A DNA stretch of 11,625 bases from an uncultured Collinsella sp. Its GTDB lineage: Bacteria; Actinomycetota; Coriobacteriia; Coriobacteriales; Coriobacteriaceae. The notes below the pieces were generated by a model. It saw nothing but the letters and a program-made list of their open reading frames with translations, ran no database searches and was not told the DNA's origin. The stretch lies in the NCBI GenBank assembly GCA_900551975.1, contig URYA01000033.1:1-11625 (forward strand). Reading direction: 5' to 3'. Below, one piece after another: positions 6,526 to 11,625 of this stretch (within the stretch, counting starts at the first letter, position 1; each line of letters starts with the position of its first letter). Made by a program: the position numbers and the translations under genes.

Positions 6526-8370
6526 CTAGGCCTCCTTGGTCGTAGAAATAGAATCGGACGATACTTCGACAGGTCCGCCAAAAGTACGGGCAGCTGCGGC
6601 TCCACCGGCAAGCGGAGTCGCCATCTGGGCTTTTGTGCGTCGCGGTGCCGAAACGGGAAGTTCAAAGGCAAAGCCCATCGCAAGCAAAAACCACGTAAGC
6701 GTATAGGTTGCAACCAGAGCGGCAACAAGGCCGCCCATCACGGCGCGTTGGGAAAATACGCTACATGCAGCCACAGCCAGCACCGGAACCTCGCAGGCAG
6801 AAAGCGCAAGCACACCCTGCAGGAAGCCCGAGCGCCGATCGCGCGCAAGTGCCCCCGCGGTAACGCCGGCTATGCCTGGCAGCGCCAACGCCAGTGCGGC
6901 AATAATACCCGGTAGCGACCCAGACCACACGAGCGATCCCAAAGTCGCCGTCACGCGGGCGCCCGACGCCAGCAGCGCGGCCGAAACCACGACCACAGCC
7001 CAAACCACGCTGCAAACGACCGCCGCACCGATCATCGCCGCGCGACGAACCGCGCGGCCGGACGCATCCATGGGGCACGGCGTGAGCGGCTCGCCGCGAA
7101 GCGAACGACCGACATTTTGCGCATAGTGGTCACAAAACGCCGAGAGCGCCGCCTCGACCGCCGCCGGCTCGGGACGATCTTTTTGATGGCTGGACAGACA
7201 GGCCATCACCACGTCGAACAGCTGGGCATCGACAAACGCCAGCGCATCGCGTAGCTCTTCGGAATCCGGCTCAAGCCCTAGCTGCTGGGCCTGCTCGGCC
7301 GCGGCGAGCGCCACATCGGGCTCACGACGAAGCAGCTGAGTCAAATCACAACCGGGCGCATGGGCACCAATGGGATAGTCGGGCCGTGTGTCCATCTTGA
7401 GACGGTAGGGGCTGGCAATGTCGCGCGTCTTTTTGCGCGAACCCGAGGTGCCCGAAGTGCCCGGCGCGGCTTCGTATGGCGCGACGCCGGCAATGAGCTC
7501 GTAAACCGTGCTTGCCGCGGCATAGACGTCGATCGCCGGCGACATACGCAAAGCGCGCAGATCGGGAATATCGTCGGTGAGCATCTCGGGCGGGGCATAG
7601 GCAACCGTCGCGCGACGCAGCGTGGCATAACGCTCCGTAAACGACGCCTTGCCGCCGGTACCGGCCACGGCCGACGCAGGCTCGAGCGCCAGCGACGAGC
7701 CAAAGTCAATCAGGCACAGGTCAAAGGTGCCCTCGGCAAGCTGCCGGTCAAGCGGTAGACGCGCCGTACGCACCATAATATTAGCGGGCGAGATATCGCG
7801 ATGGACAAAGCCCTCACCCACCAGACTCATACGGCAGAGCAGATCGAACAGGTCGCGACCCAGACGCGCCGCCACAAGCGGCGACAGGCGTCCGGCATCA
7901 TCCACGGCGAGTCGCGAACGCAAGCGGGCAAGCGTCTCGCCCTCGACCCATTCCATGACAATTGCAGGCACACCGTCGACCTCGCCCCAGCCATAGAGGC
8001 GGGGAAAGCCCTTAAGGCCCGAAAGGGCACGATGGCATTCGTATTCCTCGCGAAACGCTGCCTTGAACTTGGCGACCAGCGCCTCGTGAGCGGCATCGTC
8101 GTCGAACTCATCGCGCGCCGGCAAGATGAGCTGCTTGAGTGCCACGGCCTCGCCTTGGGCGTTGACGGCACGCGTCACGCGGCCGATACCGCCACGGCGC
8201 ATGGTGGCATCGTCGGCAAACAGCATCGTAAAACGACGCAGATAGGCAGGCAGTTCGTCCTGACCGAGCGCAATGGCCGGCTCAAACCCGTCGACACGCG
8301 CCAGGCGCAGGCCGACCATGGGATCGCGACCGAGTGATTGTGGTGTGGTGGATGCAAGATCGGTCATCAT
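6526..8370 (-). CDS. Membrane-anchored Ser/Thr protein kinase (Hanks type)
   Basis: The 614-aa protein has an N-terminal cytoplasmic kinase domain (about 45-410) and a C-terminal part with four predicted helices (about 443-468, 478-508, 514-537, 543-568). Catalytic features are the Gly-rich loop RGGIGRV (59-65), lysine K79 (VALKQ), a helix-C Glu around 108-111, HRDISPANI (H190-I198) with D192 and N197, DFGSS (D222), APPEM (259-263), D281 and the closing R399. All key residues are present, so activity is expected. No PASTA or other extracellular sensor is fused; the neighbouring anchored protein may fill that role. Its ATG overlaps the upstream stop as ATGA, and a second ATG follows directly. 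Without a separate ribosome-binding site, it is probably translated by coupling. The likely job is phosphorylation-based signalling with the FHA protein. Its substrates cannot be read from the sequence. Confidence 0.93.
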   Translation of the reverse strand: MMTDLASTTPQSLGRDPMVGLRLARVDGFEPAIALGQDELPAYLRRFTMLFADDATMRRGGIGRVTRAVNAQGEAVALKQLILPARDEFDDDAAHEALVAKFKAAFREEYECHRALSGLKGFPRLYGWGEVDGVPAIVMEWVEGETLARLRSRLAVDDAGRLSPLVAARLGRDLFDLLCRMSLVGEGFVHRDISPANIMVRTARLPLDRQLAEGTFDLCLIDFGSSLALEPASAVAGTGGKASFTERYATLRRATVAYAPPEMLTDDIPDLRALRMSPAIDVYAAASTVYELIAGVAPYEAAPGTSGTSGSRKKTRDIASPYRLKMDTRPDYPIGAHAPGCDLTQLLRREPDVALAAAEQAQQLGLEPDSEELRDALAFVDAQLFDVVMACLSSHQKDRPEPAAVEAALSAFCDHYAQNVGRSLRGEPLTPCPMDASGRAVRRAAMIGAAVVCSVVWAVVVVSAALLASGARVTATLGSLVWSGSLPGIIAALALALPGIAGVTAGALARDRRSGFLQGVLALSACEVPVLAVAACSVFSQRAVMGGLVAALVATYTLTWFLLAMGFAFELPVSAPRRTKAQMATPLAGGAAAARTFGGPVEVSSDSISTTKEA

Positions 8371-9272
8371 AGGGCAAGCGCCGCCACGTTATTGTTAAAG
8401 TTACCGAGCGCGACGTCATCATCGCCGTAATGGCCGACCCATTGACATAGGTTGGTGTAACAGCCCCACAGATTGGCATACTGCTGATACCACTTTGACC
8501 GGGGCGAGAATGTCTGACGACCGAACTCGGCTCGAATGACAAACATCTCCCCGACCAGGCTGTCGCACGGTCTGGGATCTCCCGTAGAGTTATAGGTCGA
8601 GACCACGTCATTGGCACGAGAGACATAGCCGTCGAGCATGTTGTACTTGGTCACAAGCCAGCTGTGAATGCTCTCTTCTTCAGCAGCGGAAAGGCCACCG
8701 GAGTTTGCATCGTTGTCAGTGTTGCCGCCCGTCGAGCCGCCGTTTCCAGACCCTCCGGTAGAGGAACCCGACCCAGAGCCGCCGCCCGAACTCGATGAAT
8801 CCGAGCCGGAGCCAGAAGTATCCGAGCTACCGGGCTTTCCGAACTGCTGGGCGTCCTGCTCCTTCTGCTGCTCGACCTTATTCACCGTTGCCGCCACGCT
8901 ATTGTTGGACAACCGATCGATGATCTTGGTATTGGTGAGTACGATGGTTTTGCCATTGGCAAGCTTGACTTCGTTGCCCGGGGCCCCGGCGCCGTCCGCA
9001 TCGTCGGTGCCAAACACAATATGCGCGACCACACTTGCCCAAGCATATCCAGTCGTGGTACCCAGATCACTTTTGACCTCATGCCCCACGCGCGGTTCGC
9101 GTGCGGCATGCGCCTGCATCATGGACGGCACGGTCATGCCATAGGCAGAAACGCCAGCCATGACCAGCACCAGCGAGCACGACAGCAGCGCGTACGCCCG
9201 CGGCGCCAGGCCCAGCCGGCGTCGCATGCGCACCGCGGCGCCGCGCTTTGTCTGAGTGCCACCGGGCCGCAT
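8367..9272 (-). CDS. Membrane-anchored or secreted protein with a Ser/Gly-rich linker, unknown function
   Basis: I chose ATG 9272 over upstream in-frame starts (such as 9365) because GGAGGAG-type sequence (9278-9284) sits five bases before it and a terminator hairpin would fall inside any longer version. The 301-aa product has a basic N-terminus, a hydrophobic segment (about 26-46), and a possible signal-peptidase site after AHA (about 56). A folded region (60-145) follows, then a Ser/Gly/Asn-rich linker (about 148-193) and a C-terminal domain with three Cys (C236, C271, C276) and many aromatic residues. I recognise no family. The linker is typical of exported proteins crossing a thick wall. 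The gene opens a tight operon with the kinase (ATGA overlap) and the FHA protein, so a role as extracytoplasmic sensor or as an output of the kinase is plausible. Confidence 0.85.
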   Translation of the reverse strand: MRPGGTQTKRGAAVRMRRRLGLAPRAYALLSCSLVLVMAGVSAYGMTVPSMMQAHAAREPRVGHEVKSDLGTTTGYAWASVVAHIVFGTDDADGAGAPGNEVKLANGKTIVLTNTKIIDRLSNNSVAATVNKVEQQKEQDAQQFGKPGSSDTSGSGSDSSSSGGGSGSGSSTGGSGNGGSTGGNTDNDANSGGLSAAEEESIHSWLVTKYNMLDGYVSRANDVVSTYNSTGDPRPCDSLVGEMFVIRAEFGRQTFSPRSKWYQQYANLWGCYTNLCQWVGHYGDDDVALGNFNNNVAALAL

Positions 9273-9284
9273 GCGTTCTCCTCC

Positions 9285-9313
9285 AACAAAAACACGCCGC
9301 TCGGGAGCGGCGC
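9285..9313 (-). terminator. Rho-independent terminator or attenuator directly before a ribosome-binding site
   Basis: On the - strand, CGCCGCT-CCCG-AGCGGCG (9312-9295) is a 7-bp GC stem with a 4-nt loop. It is followed by TGTTTTTGTT (9294-9285), a good intrinsic-terminator layout. The ribosome-binding site of the anchored-protein gene begins at 9284, immediately after the T-tract. There is no room for a promoter in between. It either ends the recR transcript with leaky read-through or acts as a leader attenuator. Confidence 0.75.
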
Positions 9314-9330
9314 ATTCATTCGAATCCATA

Positions 9331-9367
9331 TTTGAGTGTATCAGCGAACCCAAAAGGTTGCGCAACG
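9331..9367 (-). promoter_or_regulatory. Weak candidate promoter upstream of the attenuator hairpin
   Basis: On the - strand TTGCGC is followed after 19 bases by TACACT, a loose -35/-10 pair just upstream of the terminator hairpin. If used, transcription would start near 9325 and pass through the hairpin before the anchored-protein gene. The match to consensus is poor. Confidence 0.2.
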
Positions 9368-9426
9368 AATGGGCAAATTAAGGATGCGAGCGGAAGCATC
9401 CATGCGATAAGCGGATACGAAGCATC

Positions 9427-9480
9427 TTTGTTGCACAACAAAATCACAGTCGCACGGGGAAATTATGGCTACCCCGTGCG
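9427..9480 (-). terminator. Two hairpins downstream of recR, possible terminator
   Basis: CGCACGGGG (9451-9459) and CCCCGTGCG (9472-9480) form a perfect 9-bp stem with a 12-nt loop, 38 bp after the recR stop. On the - strand ACTGTGATTTTGTTG follows, so the T-tract starts late. A second palindrome, TTTGTTG-CA-CAACAAA (9427-9442), overlaps those Ts. This is a plausible but not textbook terminator for dnaX-ybaB-recR transcription. A third inverted repeat, GGATGC/GCATCC (9382-9401), is nearby. Confidence 0.5.
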
Positions 9481-9517
9481 TCGCAAGGAAAACATACGGC
9501 AGGAGCAGGCGCGCCAC

Positions 9518-10114
9518 CTAAATCGCACGGCGGGCCTCGATGGCGCGGCCAAGCGTAAGCTCGTCGGCATACTCCAGGTCGCCGCCCACGGGAAGGCCGC
9601 TCGCAAGACGCGACACCTCGACGCCCAATGGCTTGATGGTGCGAGCAAGGTAGCTCGCCGTGGTCTCGCCCTCAATGTTGGGGTTGGTGGCGATAATGAC
9701 CTCGTGGATGTCCTCGTGGCCCAGGCGCGCCAGCAGCTCGCGGATGTGCAGTTGCTCGGGACCGATCTTGTCCATGGGGCTGATCACGCCGCCCAGCACA
9801 TGGTACAGGCCATGGTAGCTGCCCGTGCGCTCAATCGCCTGGACGTCGCGCGGCTCGCCCACCACGCAAATGCGAGTGGTGTCGCGCAGCGGGTCCTGGC
9901 AGATGGAGCACTCGTCGGCCGTGGCATAGTTAAAGCAACGGCTGCAAAAGTGGACCTCCTGCTTGACCTCCAGGATGGCCTCGGCCAGGCGGCGGGCCTC
10001 CTCGGCATCGGCCTCGAGCAGGTAATAGGCGATGCGCTGGGCCGACTTGGGACCAATGCCCGGCAAACGACCCAGCTCATCGAGCAGTTTTTGCAGACTG
10101 TGATTCGCACTCAT
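9518..10114 (-). CDS. recR: Recombination mediator protein RecR
   Basis: RecR works with RecO (and RecF) to load RecA onto gapped or SSB-coated DNA during recombinational repair. The product is 198 aa, the usual length. It has the helix-hairpin-helix LPGIGPKSAQRIAYYLL (17-33), a zinc-finger C57-x2-C60-x8-C69-x2-C72, and a Toprim domain from RICVVGEPRDVQAIERTG through GGVISPMDKIGPEQL. It also has the family ATNPNIEGETTA segment (142-153) and the C-terminal ASGLPVGGDLEYADE. I chose ATG 10114 because RecR proteins start just before a helix like LQKLLDELGRLPGIG. A longer frame to 10189 would run into the ybaB gene. The start is 13 nt after the ybaB stop with no strong Shine-Dalgarno sequence, so coupling to ybaB is likely. 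Confidence 0.97.
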   Translation of the reverse strand: MSANHSLQKLLDELGRLPGIGPKSAQRIAYYLLEADAEEARRLAEAILEVKQEVHFCSRCFNYATADECSICQDPLRDTTRICVVGEPRDVQAIERTGSYHGLYHVLGGVISPMDKIGPEQLHIRELLARLGHEDIHEVIIATNPNIEGETTASYLARTIKPLGVEVSRLASGLPVGGDLEYADELTLGRAIEARRAI

Positions 10115-10127
10115 ATATATGTGTGTC

Positions 10128-10448
10128 TTAGAACGGCATGCCCGGGATGTTGAGACCGCCGGTGATGGCGCCCATCTGCTTGTTGGCAAGCTCGTTGACG
10201 CCGCGGACGGCCTCGTTGACGGCAGCCATGATCATGTCCTGCAGCATATCGACATCCTCGGGATCGAGCGCATCGGGGTCAATAGTGAGGTTGACGAGCT
10301 CCATCTCGCCGTTGACAGTCACCTTGACCATGCCGCCGCCGGCAGAGGCGTCGACGGTCTGGGACTTGAGGTTCTCCTGCGCAGCAGCAAGCTGCTCCTG
10401 CATCTTGCGAGCCTGCTTCATCATCTGCTGCATGTTCATACCGGCCAT
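10128..10448 (-). CDS. ybaB: YbaB/EbfC-family nucleoid-associated protein
   Basis: Members form small dimers that bind DNA and are almost always encoded between dnaX and recR. The 106-aa product has the usual shape: a Met/Gln/Lys-rich N-terminal helix (MNMQQMMKQARKMQEQL), a beta-hairpin region with GGGMVKVTVNGEMELVNLTIDP, and a C-terminal helix with the D-M-I-x-A-A-V-N-E-A motif. It ends with a Gly/Met-rich tail (GGLNIPGMPF). The ATG at 10448 has AAAGGAG (10454-10460) at five bases, a strong ribosome-binding site. In this window it is separated from dnaX by a + strand gene of 157 codons, so it probably has a promoter of its own in 10449-10787. Confidence 0.95.
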   Translation of the reverse strand: MAGMNMQQMMKQARKMQEQLAAAQENLKSQTVDASAGGGMVKVTVNGEMELVNLTIDPDALDPEDVDMLQDMIMAAVNEAVRGVNELANKQMGAITGGLNIPGMPF

Positions 10449-10590
10449 AACGGCTCCTTTACGTGCGGCCGCGCGACAAGCTGCAAGGGCAGCCGAGACG
10501 CGGCGGGACTTTCAAACTCAAAAATCGTACCACGGCGCGGGGCAAGCGAGCGGGGCGGACACGCTCCCTCAGTCGATATACATGTTCTGA

Positions 10591-10712
10591 GTGCAGACTG
10601 CACCCAATGATTATGCAAAGTTGCATAATTCGCATCTGCATAATATTGAAAGCTAAATCTTGTAGAGCCGGAATCCGGCATTTAATGCGTACCACTAAAT
10701 GGCTAAATGCCG
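10591..10712. promoter_or_regulatory. Palindrome-rich intergenic region between divergent ybaB and the membrane-protein gene
   Basis: The 339-bp gap (10449-10787) between divergent genes holds several symmetrical sites. They are GTGCAG-A-CTGCAC (10591-10603) and ATTATGCAA-AG-TTGCATAAT (10610-10629), then a further TGCATAAT half-site (10637-10644) 15 bp from the previous one. Beyond these are GCCGGA-A-TCCGGC (10667-10679), CGGCATTTA paired with TAAATGCCG (10676-10684 with 10704-10712), and a tandem CTAAATG repeat (10695 and 10703). The TGCATAAT sites have the look of a repressor operator. They resemble ArgR-type boxes in general form, but I cannot assign a regulator. The part next to ybaB (10449-10580) is GC-rich and shows only the ybaB ribosome-binding site. 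Confidence 0.55.
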
Positions 10713-10747
10713 AGCCACTACTCGAGGTGGCGCTCATGACGGTGGGG

Positions 10748-10783
10748 TATAATTTGATTGCCATAGATAGCAATTTGGAGGTG
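10748..10783 (+). promoter_or_regulatory. Promoter -10 box and ribosome-binding site for the 157-codon gene
   Basis: A perfect TATAAT lies at 10748-10753, but no good -35 is found about 17 bp upstream (the sequence there is AGGTGG-like), which hints at activator dependence. GGAGGTG (10777-10783) precedes ATG 10788 at a suitable distance. A small inverted repeat, ATTGC/GCAAT, lies in the short leader just before the ribosome-binding site. Confidence 0.6.
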
Positions 10784-10787
10784 CCCC

Positions 10788-11261
10788 ATGAATGCCCCCG
10801 ACGTGCTCCAAAACATCCGCTCAAAACACCCCGTTGCATATGTGGTTCTCTATCTCTTTGTCGGCTGGATATTGCTGGTTCTCATCACCCATACCATAGC
10901 CTTTGGAGCAGAACTGCTGATAGCCGGCTCGGACCAGCCCGTCGTCAAATGGGAGACGACCGATGAGTGCACCGACGGAACCCGAACCGTTTACTACAAC
11001 AGTCCGTCCCTCTACCAAGAGTTCAGGGTCAAGATAAAGGACTCCAAGATTGTCGATGCCGAACTAGGCGTTTTCTCGACAATCGGAGCAACCGTCAGCG
11101 CCGAACAAGTCGAGCACACGGACAGCCATGCGACGTATCGTATCGACCTCAGCATCCTAGGCCGACCGTCACGTACCTGTCTGCTCGAATGCGATATACG
11201 CGGCACCACACTACACATGTCCGAAATACAGATGCGCCCGGACAAAGAGATCTCTTCTTGA
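10788..11261 (+). CDS. Small single-pass membrane protein of unknown function
   Basis: The 157-aa product has one long hydrophobic segment (about 17-45, AYVVLYLFVGWILLVLITHT) after a short N-terminal tail. A soluble domain of about 110 residues follows, with alternating beta-like stretches and three Cys (C61, C131, C135). I recognise no family. The strong ribosome-binding site, the perfect TATAAT upstream and codon use like the neighbouring core genes support a real gene. It runs opposite to dnaX and ybaB and splits what is usually a contiguous dnaX-ybaB-recR group. It converges on dnaX with only 21 bp between stop codons and no hairpin terminator, so the transcripts probably overlap. A 12-bp palindrome (AAGAGATCTCTT, 11245-11256) lies at its 3' end. 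Confidence 0.8.
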   Translation: MNAPDVLQNIRSKHPVAYVVLYLFVGWILLVLITHTIAFGAELLIAGSDQPVVKWETTDECTDGTRTVYYNSPSLYQEFRVKIKDSKIVDAELGVFSTIGATVSAEQVEHTDSHATYRIDLSILGRPSRTCLLECDIRGTTLHMSEIQMRPDKEISS

Positions 11262-11282
11262 GCAGTATACCCGCCCGTACAG

Positions 11283-11625
11283 CTACTCCACCGGTTTGAA
11301 GATGGTGGCCTGACCGAAGACGCTGCGGATGAGGGCTTTGGCCTCGTCCTCGGTCTGCGGGATGCTCGGGGCTGCGCCCTGGTGGCCGAAGGGGCTGCCC
11401 GCACCGGGGTTGGACTCCCAGGGAGCCGCGGGGGCGTCGTCGCTTGCAGGGGCAGGTGCCGCGGCTGCGGAGGCCACTGCGGCGGGCTTGGACGCCGGAA
11501 CCGCGCCGGGCACGTCGAACGGAGGCAGATCGTCCCCGCCGGCATCGGCAGCAAAGCCGCCGACCATGGCGTCGTCGTAGGGCACCTGCTCGGATTCCCA
11601 CGGCGCGGACTGCGCGACAGGCTGA
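11283..11625 (-). CDS. dnaX: DNA polymerase III subunit gamma/tau, C-terminal part (partial)
   Basis: The frame enters from the right edge and ends at TAG 11283-11285. Only the C-terminal 113 residues are present: a low-complexity Ala/Pro/Asp-rich tail ending in DEAKALIRSVFGQATIFKPVE. DnaX is the clamp-loader subunit that connects the replicative polymerases. The AAA+ domain lies outside the window, so the call rests on the position upstream of ybaB-recR, on the same strand, and on the tail, which resembles actinobacterial DnaX ends. The pentapeptide APWES occurs twice (about residues 7-11 and 71-75 of the visible part), a small internal repeat in the flexible tail. Confidence 0.8.
   Translation of the reverse strand, partial: QPVAQSAPWESEQVPYDDAMVGGFAADAGGDDLPPFDVPGAVPASKPAAVASAAAAPAPASDDAPAAPWESNPGAGSPFGHQGAAPSIPQTEDEAKALIRSVFGQATIFKPVE

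Noticed and set aside
5437..6915. Long + strand open frame of 492 codons
   Set aside because: It runs antisense across the FHA gene and the end of the kinase gene, with an Arg/His/Gly-rich composition and no domain. It is a GC-bias artefact.
9288..9340. tRNA gene suggested by a GGTTCG-like and TTCGAATCC-like string near the recR gap
   Set aside because: No acceptor, D or anticodon stems can be formed around these bases. No tRNA or rRNA is seen anywhere in the window.
9273..9365. 31-residue N-terminal extension of the anchored protein
   Set aside because: It would require translating through the terminator hairpin and T-tract, while a strong ribosome-binding site stands before ATG 9272.
10115..10189. 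25-residue N-terminal extension of RecR
   Set aside because: It overlaps the ybaB coding region and does not fit the RecR N-terminus. The ATG at 10114 starts just before the conserved helix.
1..11625. CRISPR array or large tandem repeat
   Set aside because: No regularly spaced direct repeats of 20 bases or more were seen by eye on either strand.

Overview
The window looks like a chromosomal segment of a high-GC Gram-positive bacterium, most probably a gut Coriobacteriia member (Collinsella-like). This taxon is inferred, not tested: it rests on dnaX, ybaB and recR in their usual order, on the codon use of those genes, and on an actinobacterial-style membrane Ser/Thr kinase with an FHA partner. 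Base composition changes sharply along the window. Bases 1-640 are AT-rich, the IS is very GC-rich, 2120-5480 is intermediate, and 5580 to the end is uniformly GC-rich. The left half therefore looks like an accessory island next to a core-genome right half.

Left edge (1-614, + strand): the 3' end of a probable CDP-glycerol glycerophosphotransferase gene overlaps tagD (glycerol-3-phosphate cytidylyltransferase). Together they supply and polymerise glycerol phosphate for teichoic acid or capsule, and a hairpin terminator follows. Next is a complete-looking IS256/Mutator-family insertion sequence (about 648-2119) whose transposase keeps the D-D-E triad. No target-site duplication is visible, so the IS may mark a rearranged junction.

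Middle (2173-5480, - strand): this looks like the remains of a small peptide-natural-product operon. In transcription order it has a methyltransferase gene broken by several frameshifts and a nonsense codon, a perfect 20-bp hairpin, a candidate precursor peptide of about 35 aa with a Cys-Cys tail that needs one frame correction, an exporter-type ABC transporter with all NBD motifs intact but a doubtful N-terminus, and a trailing reading frame interrupted by one TGA. The ABC gene is the only long open frame in the block. The peptide-cluster reading is an inference and the main lead of this window.

Right half (5584-11625): on the - strand, a tightly coupled three-gene operon encodes a membrane-anchored extracytoplasmic protein, a four-helix membrane Ser/Thr kinase and an FHA-domain protein. 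Upstream of it lie recR and ybaB, and the C-terminal part of dnaX runs off the right edge. A + strand gene for a small single-pass membrane protein sits between dnaX and ybaB, with a promoter region rich in palindromes. A terminator-like hairpin directly abuts the ribosome-binding site of the membrane-anchored protein gene, which suggests attenuation or read-through from recR.
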